Positions 22,475 to 31,336 of a stretch of DNA of 56,426 nt are shown here, piece after piece (the stretch's first letter is position 1; every line of letters starts with the position of its first letter). Under the pieces are notes generated by a model, which searched no databases, was not told the DNA's origin, and was given only the letters and a program-made list of their open reading frames with translations. The stretch is from Alphaproteobacteria bacterium (lineage in GTDB: Bacteria > Pseudomonadota > Alphaproteobacteria > Rhizobiales > JAJFHC01). The translations under genes were made by a program, and so were the position numbers. The stretch spans positions 1 through 56,426 of the forward strand of contig JAJFHD010000152.1 of the NCBI GenBank assembly GCA_021775805.1, read 5' to 3'.

Positions 22475-24695
22475 CATCACGTTGATTGACGAACGCGAAG
22501 ACCTTGAAGACAAGTTGATGTCCTCTAGGTATTGGGTTTCTGAGATACAGGCCGCCTCCAAGCGTGAGAAGAAGTGGCGCGAGGAGATCGTTCCCAAGAT
22601 AGAGAAGAAGTACCGCGACGAACGCAATCTGAACAGGAGAGTCGACAAGACCTTCAACATCTTGTGGAGTAACACAGAGGTGATGAAGTCCGCTCTCTAC
22701 CCCTCTACAGCCCAGCCCGATGTCCGCCGGCGCTTTGGCACCTCCGATCCTCTCGGAAGACAGGGAGCCCTCGTCTTAGAGCGGGGGTTGATGTACTGCA
22801 ATGATGACTACGATATTGATGGGACAGTTGATCGCACTCTCGAAGACATGCTTCTCGCGGGGCGGGGAGTCATCTGGAACGTCATCAAAACGAAGATGGC
22901 GGAAGACGAAGAGGGTGAAGAATACATAGCCGACCAGACGCTGGAAAGTGAATACGTTCACTGGAGGCATTACAGGGAGGGCTCTGCTTATACGTGGCGG
23001 AAGATGCCTTGGGTGGCCCGAATGCACCAGTGGACGAAGAGTGAAATGAAGAAGGGCTTCCCGGACCATGCAGAAAAGCTTTCGTACACCGGAACCACCA
23101 ACCCTGACGAAACCCCCGGTGACGAATCCACCGAGGTCTTCAAGCGGGTGGATGTTTGGGAGATTTGGGACAAGATTCAGAAGCAGAGGATCTATCTCGT
23201 TGAGGACTATCCGTACCTCCTCAAAACTGAAGAAGACCCGTACGGGCTGAAAGACTTCTTCCCTTGCCCTGAGCCTTGCGCCAAGGTTCGCTCAAACAAG
23301 AACCGAATCCCTCTTGCTGAGCCCACACTCTACTGGGACCAGATCGAAGAGCTTGACAGAATCACAACCAGAATAATCAAGCTCACGGACACGTTGAAAT
23401 GGCGAGGGGTGTATGACGCTTCCTCGGGCGAAGAGAGCGATCAACTTGCGGATCTTCCGAAGAAAGACGATGGAACCTTCCTGCCTTGGAAGAACTTCAG
23501 TGAGCTGCTCGAAAAGGGAGGCCTCGTCAATGCGTTCCAGGCTCTTCCCATCACAGAGGTCCAAGCCGTCATCAACGGGCTGGGTGAACAGCGAAACGCG
23601 ACCGTTCAGGTCATCTATCAGTTGACGGGCATCAGCGACATCCAGCGAGGGAGTACGGACCCGAGGGAGACGAAGGGCGCCCAGCAACTCAAAGCCCAGT
23701 TCGGGTCTATCCGCATGCGGAAGACTCAGGCAGAGGTTGAGCGGTTCGTAAAAGATGACTATCGCATTAAGGCGGAGCTCATCGCCGAGCACTTCAGTCT
23801 AGAGAAACTGAAAGAGATGACGGGGCTTGATATGCCTCACGCAGAGGACATACAGGCTGAGATACAGGGGCTCATGGCCGAAGCGGCGAAGGTAGCCCAG
23901 CAGGTTATGTCCGCCGTACAGCAGGCTGAGATGCAAGGTCAGCAGCCCCCGGAAGACCTGGACCAGATGATTGAGAAGGGTAAGCAGGCCGTCCTAGACA
24001 AAATCCAAGAGCTCGAGAATGAGATCACTTGGGAGAAGGTTCATGAGTTTCTGAGGGACGACAAATCCCGGGGATACAAGATTGCCGTCGAAAGTGATAA
24101 CTCTGTCCTGCAAGACGCGGACGCGGAGAAGAAGAACCGCATGGAGTTCATGGAAGTCGTGTCGTCGATGTTCGAACGGACAGTGCCCGCGATGATCAGC
24201 TTCCCGGCCTCGATACCTCTCGTCAAGGAGTCCTTCATGTTCGTGGTAAGGGGCTTCAAGGTCGGTCGGGTGCTTGAGGACGCGATTGAAGATGCTTTTG
24301 ATGACATCTCCGAAAATCCCCCACCTCCACAGGACAACGGTGAGGCGAAAGTCGCTGAGGCGAAGGTCGCTATGGACCGTGAGCTGACCCAAATGAAGCT
24401 CGCCGAAGCCAATGCGAAGATTGAGATGATGCGAGAAGAGTTTAACCTCAAGTTCCAGCAGGCTCAACTTGATGCGGAAGTGAAGCAGATGGAAGCGGCG
24501 TCGGACATTCAAATAGAAGAGGCCAAAGCCCAGGCGGACATCGACCGCAGTAACCAGAAGCTCAACGCCGACTTGACCCGGGACGAATACCAGGCAAGGC
24601 AAAAGGCGAACATCGAAGCCCACAAGGCTCAAGCGAGTATCGAAATTCAAGCTGAGAAAGCTCGGCAGTCAAATATAGGAGGCAGCAATGTCTGA
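22467..24695 (+). CDS. Portal protein, P22 type
   Basis: 742 residues, close to P22 gp1 (725). The N-terminal half carries the portal core (KKYRDERNLNRRVDKTFNIL, LYPSTAQPDVRRRF, then PDETPGDES...VWEIWDK), the central part the stem/clip region (TGISDIQRGSTDPRETKGAQ), and residues about 615-735 are a long coiled coil rich in Gln/Glu/Lys (the barrel). It forms the dodecameric ring through which DNA enters and leaves. It overlaps the genes on both sides by eight bases. Confidence 0.88.
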   Translation: MNDITLIDEREDLEDKLMSSRYWVSEIQAASKREKKWREEIVPKIEKKYRDERNLNRRVDKTFNILWSNTEVMKSALYPSTAQPDVRRRFGTSDPLGRQGALVLERGLMYCNDDYDIDGTVDRTLEDMLLAGRGVIWNVIKTKMAEDEEGEEYIADQTLESEYVHWRHYREGSAYTWRKMPWVARMHQWTKSEMKKGFPDHAEKLSYTGTTNPDETPGDESTEVFKRVDVWEIWDKIQKQRIYLVEDYPYLLKTEEDPYGLKDFFPCPEPCAKVRSNKNRIPLAEPTLYWDQIEELDRITTRIIKLTDTLKWRGVYDASSGEESDQLADLPKKDDGTFLPWKNFSELLEKGGLVNAFQALPITEVQAVINGLGEQRNATVQVIYQLTGISDIQRGSTDPRETKGAQQLKAQFGSIRMRKTQAEVERFVKDDYRIKAELIAEHFSLEKLKEMTGLDMPHAEDIQAEIQGLMAEAAKVAQQVMSAVQQAEMQGQQPPEDLDQMIEKGKQAVLDKIQELENEITWEKVHEFLRDDKSRGYKIAVESDNSVLQDADAEKKNRMEFMEVVSSMFERTVPAMISFPASIPLVKESFMFVVRGFKVGRVLEDAIEDAFDDISENPPPPQDNGEAKVAEAKVAMDRELTQMKLAEANAKIEMMREEFNLKFQQAQLDAEVKQMEAASDIQIEEAKAQADIDRSNQKLNADLTRDEYQARQKANIEAHKAQASIEIQAEKARQSNIGGSNV

Positions 24696-24993
24696 GAACC
24701 TAGGCAAGATGGCGGATGAAGTCTTCTCCGCTAATGCAGTAGCCGATGGCGAGATCTATGGAAGCGCCGCTCGCATCCGTGGTCTCTACGTGCGCTCAAC
24801 GGCGACGGAGGGGACGATTGTCCTCAAGGACGGCGGGGCCGGCGGGACAGTCGTATTGACCATCAACACTCCGGCAACGGAGGAAGGCTTCAACGTCTCC
24901 ATTCCGGGAGCGGGCATTTCTTGTGCCACGGACATCTACGCAGATTTAACCACCGACGACGGCGTCACCGTCTTCTACAGCAAAGGACCCTAG
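24688..24993 (+). CDS. Small beta-rich virion-type protein
   Basis: 101 residues, Gly/Thr/Ala-rich and beta-predicted (IVLKDGGAGGTVVLTINTPA). Strong AGGAGG site inside the portal gene end. No family recognised; size and composition suggest a decoration or accessory head protein. Confidence 0.65.
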   Translation: MSENLGKMADEVFSANAVADGEIYGSAARIRGLYVRSTATEGTIVLKDGGAGGTVVLTINTPATEEGFNVSIPGAGISCATDIYADLTTDDGVTVFYSKGP

Positions 24994-24996
24994 ACC

Positions 24997-25236
24997 ATGA
25001 CAACCGGAGTGACACTGTACAAGGGAGGCATCTCTCTTGGGACAGCTGAGGCGACGAATGCCTCGACAGCCCTCAGTTCGTATTCAGGCACCGCCATCAA
25101 CGTCGGGAAGAATGTTGAGATCGTTGTGACCGATGGTGGCACCTTTGACGGCCTCAGACATAAAACGAGGATCATCGCCAATGACGGAGCGGGCAACCTG
25201 ACGATGTCAGGGGACTTCCCGTATCCCACGGCATGA
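24997..25236 (+). CDS. Small beta-rich virion-type protein
   Basis: 79 residues, Thr/Gly-rich (TGVTLYKGGISLGTAEATNA), probably a small beta-sandwich structural protein. Not recognised. Its stop overlaps the start of a short membrane-protein gene. Confidence 0.6.
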   Translation: MTTGVTLYKGGISLGTAEATNASTALSSYSGTAINVGKNVEIVVTDGGTFDGLRHKTRIIANDGAGNLTMSGDFPYPTA

Positions 25237-25397
25237 AGACTTTCATTGTTGTCCTCTTGCTTGCGGCGATATATCTGCCGTATGCTACCCGCGTGGACAG
25301 GGCGTCTTCACTTACGCGACTCGCAGAGCTTGAGCACCAATTAGACGACCCGATGTCCTTGGAGTCACTTTACCTCGAGGAAAGATGGGCCAGATGA
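25233..25397 (+). CDS. 54-residue single-span membrane protein
   Basis: ATG at 25233 overlaps the previous stop (ATGA) and reads MKTFIVVLLLAAIYLPYATR, a clear hydrophobic segment or signal anchor, followed by a charged helix ending EERWAR. The TGA is at 25395-25397. Translational coupling on both sides supports a real gene despite its size. Role unknown. Confidence 0.55.
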   Translation: MKTFIVVLLLAAIYLPYATRVDRASSLTRLAELEHQLDDPMSLESLYLEERWAR

Positions 25398-25720
25398 ACG
25401 GAAAGATCCCCAATCTTAAAAACCTGAATCCGCCAGGTATGATCGGGAATGAAGACGACGGGTCAAACAGGGTGTTCTGGAAGGGTCGCCCTGTGAACAT
25501 CCTCAGCGTGAAGGAGAAGACTGAGGCTCTCCGGTGGGTGTATGAAGACATGGAGAAAGACGCCGCCTTTCACGAAGAGAACCCGCTTTCAATGGCGCCC
25601 CTGTACGCTATCAACTTTGCGTCGGTTGAGGTCATTCCGAAGTCAAATGCGATGGTTGCTGAGATCCTCGCCACAAGGTACGCATACTTGAAGGCCCGAC
25701 AGAACGGAGCGTTCATGTGA
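25385..25720 (+). CDS. Hypothetical structural-region protein
   Basis: 111 residues, alpha/beta with a helical C-terminal half (KEKTEALRWVYEDMEKDAAF). Not recognised. ATG at 25385 or 25394; the second gives better spacing from GAGGAAAG and overlaps the previous stop. Confidence 0.6.
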   Translation: MGQMNGKIPNLKNLNPPGMIGNEDDGSNRVFWKGRPVNILSVKEKTEALRWVYEDMEKDAAFHEENPLSMAPLYAINFASVEVIPKSNAMVAEILATRYAYLKARQNGAFM

Positions 25721-25914
25721 GGCCCTGGGCAGAAAGGCACCCCGAGATAGTCGGGGCTATTCGAGCGGCTGTCAAAGAGGAGTTGTTAAAATGCGGTATC
25801 GTGTCCGCTGGGACCACAGAACCGGTGAAAAATACTACCTCACAGAAGACGGGAGACGAACAACCCCGAGCGGCAAAACCAACAACCGCTCCGACCTCCC
25901 CGCGCCTACTGTGA
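25717..25914 (+). CDS. Possible 65-residue protein overlapping the next gene
   Basis: GTG at 25717 overlaps the previous stop; the protein has an acidic/helical start (ERHPEIVGAIRAAVKEELLK) and a Thr/Pro/Lys tail. Its last 124 bases overlap, in another frame, the gene starting at 25791, which has a better ribosome-binding site. One of the two readings in the overlap may be spurious. Confidence 0.35.
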   Translation: MRPWAERHPEIVGAIRAAVKEELLKCGIVSAGTTEPVKNTTSQKTGDEQPRAAKPTTAPTSPRLL

Positions 25915-26129
25915 TGGGTGATATTGCAGAATTCGTGAGCCCAGTACATAATGGGCTCATATCGTCACGTTCGAGCCTCAGAGATCACGAAAGAGATTAT
26001 GGGGTTCGACAGGTAGGGGACAGGAAGACGGTTTCGGACTTTGACAACGACGTCCCGGAACCTGAGGTTAGCGAAAGACTGAACCCTCTCAAGGTTGACG
26101 TCGAAATGAACTGGGAAGAGCCTACGTAA
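25791..26129 (+). CDS. Hypothetical structural-region protein
   Basis: 112 residues. N-terminus MRYRVRWDHRTGEKYYLTED suggests a small beta hairpin; the remainder is polar and acidic. GAGGAG lies eight bases upstream. Its stop overlaps the next start (TAATG). Not recognised. Confidence 0.6.
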   Translation: MRYRVRWDHRTGEKYYLTEDGRRTTPSGKTNNRSDLPAPTVMGDIAEFVSPVHNGLISSRSSLRDHERDYGVRQVGDRKTVSDFDNDVPEPEVSERLNPLKVDVEMNWEEPT

Positions 26130-26545
26130 TGTCGCTCATGCAAGAAAAACTTGATGCCTACAACAAGGCGCAGGCTGACCTCCAGCGCCTGAACCCGGAT
26201 CTCCGCAGGGGCGAAGTTCCCGGGCAGGAAGCCACCCGACCTCAGGCCCCCCACCTGATGGACTACTCCAACACGCGAGGACCAGACATCCTTGACCCCC
26301 TCAAAAATCTTATTCAAGCCTTGTCAGGTGATTCCGAACCCCCTATGACAGACGAAGAGGTTGCCTTGGCGCGGAGTGCCGCCCCAGCGCCGGCAGGATC
26401 TTCACCCACTAATCCGCCAGTGCCCGCCGCTCAAGCCATCCCCGCCCCCTACGGGATTGACTCTGGAGGCTTTGAGTCAGGCATGTATGGGAAAGGCGAT
26501 GATACCAAGTGGTATCACGGCAAAGATATATGGGCTGGAATGTGA
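26129..26545 (+). CDS. Pro/Ala-rich hypothetical protein before the scaffold
   Basis: 138 residues: helical N-terminus (MQEKLDAYNKAQADLQRLNP), a Pro/Ala-rich linker (SAAPAPAGSSPTNPPVPAAQ) and a Gly/Trp-containing end. Such linkers are common in virion proteins. No family recognised. Confidence 0.6.
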   Translation: MSLMQEKLDAYNKAQADLQRLNPDLRRGEVPGQEATRPQAPHLMDYSNTRGPDILDPLKNLIQALSGDSEPPMTDEEVALARSAAPAPAGSSPTNPPVPAAQAIPAPYGIDSGGFESGMYGKGDDTKWYHGKDIWAGM

Positions 26546-26593
26546 ACCAATGGTTGAGCTAGACCACAGCCCAGTCCTATGCTCCCATTGTCA

Positions 26594-26626
26594 GCGGGAC
26601 CGGGGAGGCGGATACTCCGGTCCCGC
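26594..26626 (+). terminator. GC hairpin upstream of the scaffold gene
   Basis: GCGGGACCGG (26594-26603) and CCGGTCCCGC (26617-26626) form a perfect 10-bp stem with a 13-base loop in the 101-bp gap before the scaffold/capsid genes. No T-run follows, so it may be an RNA-processing or stability element that raises capsid message levels. Confidence 0.55.
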
Positions 26627-26646
26627 GCTATCTTATGAGGTTTACT

Positions 26647-27819
26647 ATGAACATTGAGGCAGAAGACGTCAGCACTCCTGAAGAGGAAACAGCGGTCTCT
26701 GAATCGTCCCTTCCTACCCTTGACGATGCTCTCACCGCGGCCTTAGAGAGCAGAGAAGAGGGGAGTGACTCGGAAGAAGCGCGCGTGGTCCGCGAAACCA
26801 CGAACGAGTCGACCGACACTAAGGAAACCAAGCCCGAGGCCGGTGTTGAAAGCGACGACGAACCAGCCGAGAAGCCCGGCGCTGATGACAAGAGTGATTC
26901 CGATACGCAAGTCGTGAACCACGCTCCTGAAAATTGGCCCGCCGCGGATCGTGAAGCATTCGCCGCTTTGCCCAAAGGCTCCCAAGACTTTCTCCTTCGC
27001 AGGGAGAAGGAAATGGAAGCAGGGTTCACGCAGAAGACACAACAGGCAGCTGAGCAGATCAAAACTGCTGAATATGTCAACACTTTGTTTTCTGATGATG
27101 AAAAGACCCATCTTCAGAACAACGGGATCCATCCTCTGGCAGCTCTCAAACAGCTGACCAATTACCAGAGGCAGTTCAACGAGAACCCGGCCGAATATGC
27201 AAGGTTTGTTGTCAAGACGGCGGGACTTGATCCCAGCGAGGTATGGCCTGTTCAACCTTCACCCGGGGAAGAGCCAGATCCGCACGCGGAATGGAAGGAC
27301 CCCGAAATTGCAACACTGAAGCAAAGGATCGAAGAGCTCACTGCTCAAGTGGACCCGAGAAACGTCGCAGAGATTGCCTCGAGGGAAGCGGAACAGCGTC
27401 AACAGATTGCAGAGTTCAACCGAGTCAACAGTGAGGTGACCTCACTTACCGAGTCTCGTGATGAGGCCGGTCAGCTGAAATACCCGCACTACCAGACTCT
27501 GCGTGTCGGCATGGGACAGCATATCAAGGCTTACCCTGACACGTACCCCCAATCGATGAGTGATGCCGACAAGTTCGACCTCGCCTATCGTTATGCTATG
27601 AGAGCTGATCCAGTCCTCGGCGAAGAATACATCGCCAAGGAGACGGAACGCGCAACTAAAGAGGCCCGACAGGCCGAAGAGAAGAAGCGGAACGTGGATA
27701 GAGCCAAGCGCCTGAACCCTCCAGTGGATTCAAGCGGGGCGAACCCTGAAGTTAGACCGACGAAGTTCACAAACCTTGATGACGCTCTGAAAGACGCAAT
27801 TCACTCTGTCCGAAACTGA
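26647..27819 (+). CDS. Scaffolding protein
   Basis: 390 residues, very acidic N-terminal third (EDVSTPEEETAVSESS, then many Glu/Asp), then long helices with coiled-coil character (AEQIKTAEYVNTLF; QRIEELTAQVD; TERATKEARQAEEKKRN) and a short C-terminal helix after a basic RPTKFTN. Composition, length and place between portal and capsid genes fit a head scaffolding protein. The ATG at 26647 has TGAGG upstream; an in-frame ATG at 26635 is less favourable. Confidence 0.8.
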   Translation: MNIEAEDVSTPEEETAVSESSLPTLDDALTAALESREEGSDSEEARVVRETTNESTDTKETKPEAGVESDDEPAEKPGADDKSDSDTQVVNHAPENWPAADREAFAALPKGSQDFLLRREKEMEAGFTQKTQQAAEQIKTAEYVNTLFSDDEKTHLQNNGIHPLAALKQLTNYQRQFNENPAEYARFVVKTAGLDPSEVWPVQPSPGEEPDPHAEWKDPEIATLKQRIEELTAQVDPRNVAEIASREAEQRQQIAEFNRVNSEVTSLTESRDEAGQLKYPHYQTLRVGMGQHIKAYPDTYPQSMSDADKFDLAYRYAMRADPVLGEEYIAKETERATKEARQAEEKKRNVDRAKRLNPPVDSSGANPEVRPTKFTNLDDALKDAIHSVRN

Positions 27820-27851
27820 TCCAACGCTTCGTCTCGGAAAGGTAGGGACCG

Positions 27852-28817
27852 ATGCCGGTACCTAATACCTCGTACACCGAGATAATCACGACCACGATCG
27901 ACAACTACAGCGACACAATCGCTGATAACGTCGAGACACACAACTCGCTTCTTGCTCGTGTGCGGAAGCGGGGCGGGTCAAAGCCCGTGTCCGGTGGTGT
28001 GACGATCTTGGAGAACTTGGAGTACGCTGAAAACAGCACCTTCAAGTGGTACAGCGGACTTGAAACTCTGTCTGTATCGGCCAGCGACGTCCTGACGTCT
28101 GCCTCGTTCGCTTGGAAGCAGGCTAATGCAAACGTTGTCGTCTCAGGTCTCGAGCAGCTTCAGAATGCGTCTGAACAGCAGATGCACGATCTTCTGAAGT
28201 CTCGGATCAAAAACGCGGAACGCACGATGCGGAACAACATCGGTGCCGCCCTGTTCTACTCCAATACGGAGTCAAGCGGGAAGGCCATCGGCGGACTTCA
28301 GCATCTTGTGGCTGACTTGCCCACCTCGGGTACGGTCGGCGGCATTGACGCTTCGGCCCAGACATTCTGGCGGAATCAGTTTTACGATTTCTCCACCTTG
28401 TCGATCACAGCCTCTGCGTCGACGATCACCGCAGCGATGAACAACCAGTTCATCAACACGACTCGAAATGGTGAAACAGCCGACTACTTCGTCGCCGGCC
28501 CAACCTACTTCGAGTACTACCTCGCCTCCTTGCAGGCCAACCAGCGTTTCGAGTCTGACGAGTCGGCTTCTGCCGGCTTCAAGTCTCTGAAGTTCTGGGG
28601 CGGGGCAGCGGACGTCTTCTTCGACGCCAACTGCTCAGCGACACGCATGTACTGCCTGAATACGGACTACATCAAATACCGTCCGGCTTCAACGCGGAAC
28701 TTCGTGACGCTGCCTGATAAGGTATCTGTCAACCAGGATGCCATCGTTGTTCCCATGGTTTGGGCCGGCAACATGTGCGTATCCAATCGGTCCCTTCAGG
28801 GCCTGATTCTGGCATAG
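27852..28817 (+). CDS. Major capsid protein
   Basis: 321 residues. Starts MPVPNTSYTEIITTTIDNYS and has the extended N-terminal arm, long spine-helix region (SEQQMHDLLKSRIKNAERTM) and beta-rich P-domain and A-domain segments typical of HK97-fold capsids of this portal/scaffold type. Position after the scaffold and before a decoration protein supports it. A strong codon bias and GC-rich third positions suggest high expression. Confidence 0.87.
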   Translation: MPVPNTSYTEIITTTIDNYSDTIADNVETHNSLLARVRKRGGSKPVSGGVTILENLEYAENSTFKWYSGLETLSVSASDVLTSASFAWKQANANVVVSGLEQLQNASEQQMHDLLKSRIKNAERTMRNNIGAALFYSNTESSGKAIGGLQHLVADLPTSGTVGGIDASAQTFWRNQFYDFSTLSITASASTITAAMNNQFINTTRNGETADYFVAGPTYFEYYLASLQANQRFESDESASAGFKSLKFWGGAADVFFDANCSATRMYCLNTDYIKYRPASTRNFVTLPDKVSVNQDAIVVPMVWAGNMCVSNRSLQGLILA

Positions 28818-28832
28818 GAAAGGAGGTCTATC

Positions 28833-29333
28833 ATGGCGTGGGAAATCAATTCTCTCGGTAACATCGGCCACCAGCCGATTGCCAACACCGAAACGGCGCA
28901 GCATGACGCTCATGACCTCGGTCAGATTGTTCAGGCTCGTCATGACGACTACGGCGCTGGTGAGTTCATTTACCTGCAGGGGGTTGCTTCGACAATCCTC
29001 GGCTCGTGGGTGACTTACAACATGGATGACGGCTCGACTGCACTCCTGGCGGCTAACGCCATCGGGCCTGTTGCTGTCGCCATGTCGGCCAACGTGGCCA
29101 ACCAGTTTGGTTGGTATCAGATCAGCGGCAAGGCGGTGGGTGCGTGTCTCACGCAGTTCGCCGACAATGCTCAGGTCTGGATCACGGCAACCGGCGGCAA
29201 GGTGGATGACGCCTCTGTCGCAGGTGACCTTGTCAATAATGCGAAGGGTGCATCGGCCACGGTCGCTGACTCCGGCGTTGCTGACTTCGAGATTGCTCGA
29301 CCGTTTGTCGATAACATCTCGTCTGCTACGTAG
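28833..29333 (+). CDS. Capsid decoration/stabilisation protein
   Basis: 166 residues, Ala/Gly/Val-rich, beta-predicted (GEFIYLQGVASTILGSWVTY; VAVAMSANVANQFGWYQISG), with the look of DUF2190-type capsid accessory proteins. AAAGGAGG, the best ribosome-binding site of the window, suggests high output matching the capsid protein. A strong hairpin follows. Confidence 0.72.
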   Translation: MAWEINSLGNIGHQPIANTETAQHDAHDLGQIVQARHDDYGAGEFIYLQGVASTILGSWVTYNMDDGSTALLAANAIGPVAVAMSANVANQFGWYQISGKAVGACLTQFADNAQVWITATGGKVDDASVAGDLVNNAKGASATVADSGVADFEIARPFVDNISSAT

Positions 29334-29340
29334 CAGGAAG

Positions 29341-29368
29341 GACCCCGGAGGGATAGACCTCCGGGGTC
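29341..29368 (+). terminator. Hairpin after the capsid genes
   Basis: GACCCCGGAGG (29341-29351) and CCTCCGGGGTC (29358-29368), a perfect 11-bp stem with a 6-base loop, then TCTTG. It probably limits readthrough from the highly expressed capsid genes into the modifying-enzyme cassette, or protects the capsid message. Confidence 0.7.
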
Positions 29369-29383
29369 TCTTGAAAGGGCTAG

Positions 29384-29920
29384 ATGCAAGAGATCGTCGC
29401 AGAGGAGATACTTTCGAGGTTCAAAGGCCTTGAGGGTCAGATCCGCGGCGTTGAGGTGGGGGTCTTTAAGGGTCGACTCTCAAAGTTCCTCCTACGTGAT
29501 CCCCGCGTGATCCTCGTCCTAGTCGACAGCTGGGAGCCTTTAGGCGCAGCCTATCTCGACAAGTCAGACTGGCACGCAGGGCTGGGCGCCGCCGCTCAAA
29601 TATCAGCCTATTTTAGAACTCTCGTGAACGTGTCTCTGACAAGAGACAGGTGCAAGATAGTGAAAGGAAGATCGGACGCAGCCTCCCGACTAGAAGAAGA
29701 TGGGTCTTTTGACTTCGTATTCATTGATGCTGATCATTCTTTCTCCAGTGTGGTCCGAGACATAGATCACTGGTATCCGAAGGTGAAGGTGGGGGGCTGG
29801 TTGATGGGGCATGATTACGACCACCCTTTGTTCCCCGATGTTAAAGAAGCAGTCAATTACCGCTGCCTCAAGATTGAAACAGGAAGAGAACGAGTATGGG
29901 CACACCAGAAAGAGACATGA
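29384..29920 (+). CDS. SAM-dependent methyltransferase-like protein
   Basis: 178 residues. GVEVGVFKGRLSKFLL is a class I SAM-binding motif I, VLVDSWEP motif II, and DFVFIDADHSFSSVVRDIDH the Methyltransf_24-type motif IV (FIDADH). Members of this type methylate small molecules or sugars or act with glycan enzymes. It is translated with the next two genes. A 7-deazaguanine-tailoring role is possible but the neighbours point to glycan work. Confidence 0.75.
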   Translation: MQEIVAEEILSRFKGLEGQIRGVEVGVFKGRLSKFLLRDPRVILVLVDSWEPLGAAYLDKSDWHAGLGAAAQISAYFRTLVNVSLTRDRCKIVKGRSDAASRLEEDGSFDFVFIDADHSFSSVVRDIDHWYPKVKVGGWLMGHDYDHPLFPDVKEAVNYRCLKIETGRERVWAHQKET

Positions 29921-30693
29921 CGATCGCCATCCCGGTGACCCCGGTTGAGGTATTCCACGAAAACATGATTCACTCGATGAATCGCGGTATCACGAAAAGA
30001 ATGACTCCCTTTAATCCGCATGCGGGGACTCTCGTGGTAGTGGGAGGTGGACCTTCACTGGAGGACACTTGGAGCCAGATCGACGAGGAAGACGTTGTCG
30101 TGTCGATCAACGGTACTCACGACTTTTTGATCAACCGGGGCGTTACCCCATGGGCCGCAGGGTTTGTAGATCCCAGCCCTGAGATAGCCCGAGAAGTTAC
30201 CCCGAAAGAGGGCGTCCATTACTTCGTGGCCTCAACCTGCCACAAAGACCTGTTTGACAAACTAGAGGGCTATACCGTCATCCTGTGGCATCCTTCAGGG
30301 GTTCCGGGAGGGCGGGAGTTGGTCGAGCGACATGATGGCGTTGACGCCATCCTCATCGGCGGGGGCACTACGATGGGAACCCGCTGGATAAACCTCGGAA
30401 ACCTGATGGGGTTTAGCCGGTTTTCTCTTCATGGGTTTGACTCTTCCTTCAGAGAAGATCGGTCTCACGCCTACCCCCACCACATTGACCACAAGGGCGG
30501 AACGGTAATAGTAGAGGGGTACAAGACGCGCCCGAACTACATGGCGCAGGTGGCTGACTTTTTCGCCATCATTGAAAGGTATGAAGAGTCCGATCTGCCC
30601 GATCTTGAGATAACGATGCACGGAGACGGGCTCCTGCAACACTTTTGGAGAAGGTACGAGGATGCTGATAGTAGCGACTCTCAATTATCATAA
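29917..30693 (+). CDS. DUF115-like protein (MptE/flagellin-glycosylation type)
   Basis: 258 residues. LVVVGGGPSLEDTWSQI is the nucleotide-sugar-like Rossmann start of DUF115 (6-hydroxymethylpterin kinase MptE / Maf-type) proteins; DAILIGGGTTMGTRWINLG and FSLHGFDSSFRE continue the pattern. Such proteins transfer or make sugar donors for protein glycans, others act on pterins. The ATG overlaps the methyltransferase stop; a longer start at 29896 is possible. Confidence 0.72.
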   Translation: MTIAIPVTPVEVFHENMIHSMNRGITKRMTPFNPHAGTLVVVGGGPSLEDTWSQIDEEDVVVSINGTHDFLINRGVTPWAAGFVDPSPEIAREVTPKEGVHYFVASTCHKDLFDKLEGYTVILWHPSGVPGGRELVERHDGVDAILIGGGTTMGTRWINLGNLMGFSRFSLHGFDSSFREDRSHAYPHHIDHKGGTVIVEGYKTRPNYMAQVADFFAIIERYEESDLPDLEITMHGDGLLQHFWRRYEDADSSDSQLS

Positions 30694-31264
30694 CTACCTC
30701 GGGCGAGGTGACGAGTATGTTCAAAAGCTCAAAGCCTCCGTCGATCGACACCTCCACGGACAACAGAAGAAATTCGTTACGATTACGGAGGAGGACGGAA
30801 TCGAAGGAGCCACAGGCTGGTGGGCAAAGATACATCTGTTTAAGAACGGCCTGTTTCCTTCAGGTTCCCGGGTCCTCTTCTTCGACCTTGACACCATCAT
30901 AACGGGAGACCTCTCAGGCCTTGCCGCGTACAAGGGGCGCTTCTGTGGCTTGTCTGACTTCAACAACCCTGGGCGGTTTGCGTCAGGAGTGATGTCATGG
31001 GAGGCGGGGACAATGTCTCACATATATGACAGGTGGGCTCAGTGCGGGAAGCCAGACTTTGATCCCGGGGGAGATCAGAACTGGATTGCCTCGTGTGAAC
31101 CCCACGCGGACAGGTGGCAGAAGATGCCTGAGACGTGGGATCACGTCCAGAGCTTCAAAGTCAACTGTCTCATGGGCATTCCCGAGAACGCCAGAGTCAT
31201 CTGTTTCCACGGGCTTCCGAGGCCCCACCATGTCTCGGAGATCATGCAGCATTGGGCCGTTTGA
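30662..31264 (+). CDS. Glycosyltransferase-like protein
   Basis: 200 residues. VLFFDLDTIITGDLS is the DxD-type metal/UDP-sugar motif (FDLD), preceded by WWAKIHLFKNGLFP and followed by FASGVMSWEAG and DQNWIA, which matches small GT8-like phage glycosyltransferases. It overlaps the DUF115-like gene by 32 bases. Together with the two upstream genes it looks like a cassette that decorates a virion protein or host glycan. Confidence 0.78.
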   Translation: MLIVATLNYHNYLGRGDEYVQKLKASVDRHLHGQQKKFVTITEEDGIEGATGWWAKIHLFKNGLFPSGSRVLFFDLDTIITGDLSGLAAYKGRFCGLSDFNNPGRFASGVMSWEAGTMSHIYDRWAQCGKPDFDPGGDQNWIASCEPHADRWQKMPETWDHVQSFKVNCLMGIPENARVICFHGLPRPHHVSEIMQHWAV

Positions 31265-31336
31265 AAAATTTTTCACTGCCAAGCGGACTGAGCTGCTATA
31301 TTCACAGGCAATCTTGCCTAACCAAAAGAGGAAGAT
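31265..31336 (+). promoter_or_regulatory. Short gap with possible promoter
   Basis: TTTCACT (from 31272) is followed about 17 bases later by TATATT (31297-31302), a weak sigma-70-like pair. AGGCAA..TTGCCT forms a small hairpin just before the GAGGA ribosome-binding site of the next gene. It may restart transcription after the modifying cassette. Confidence 0.4.
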
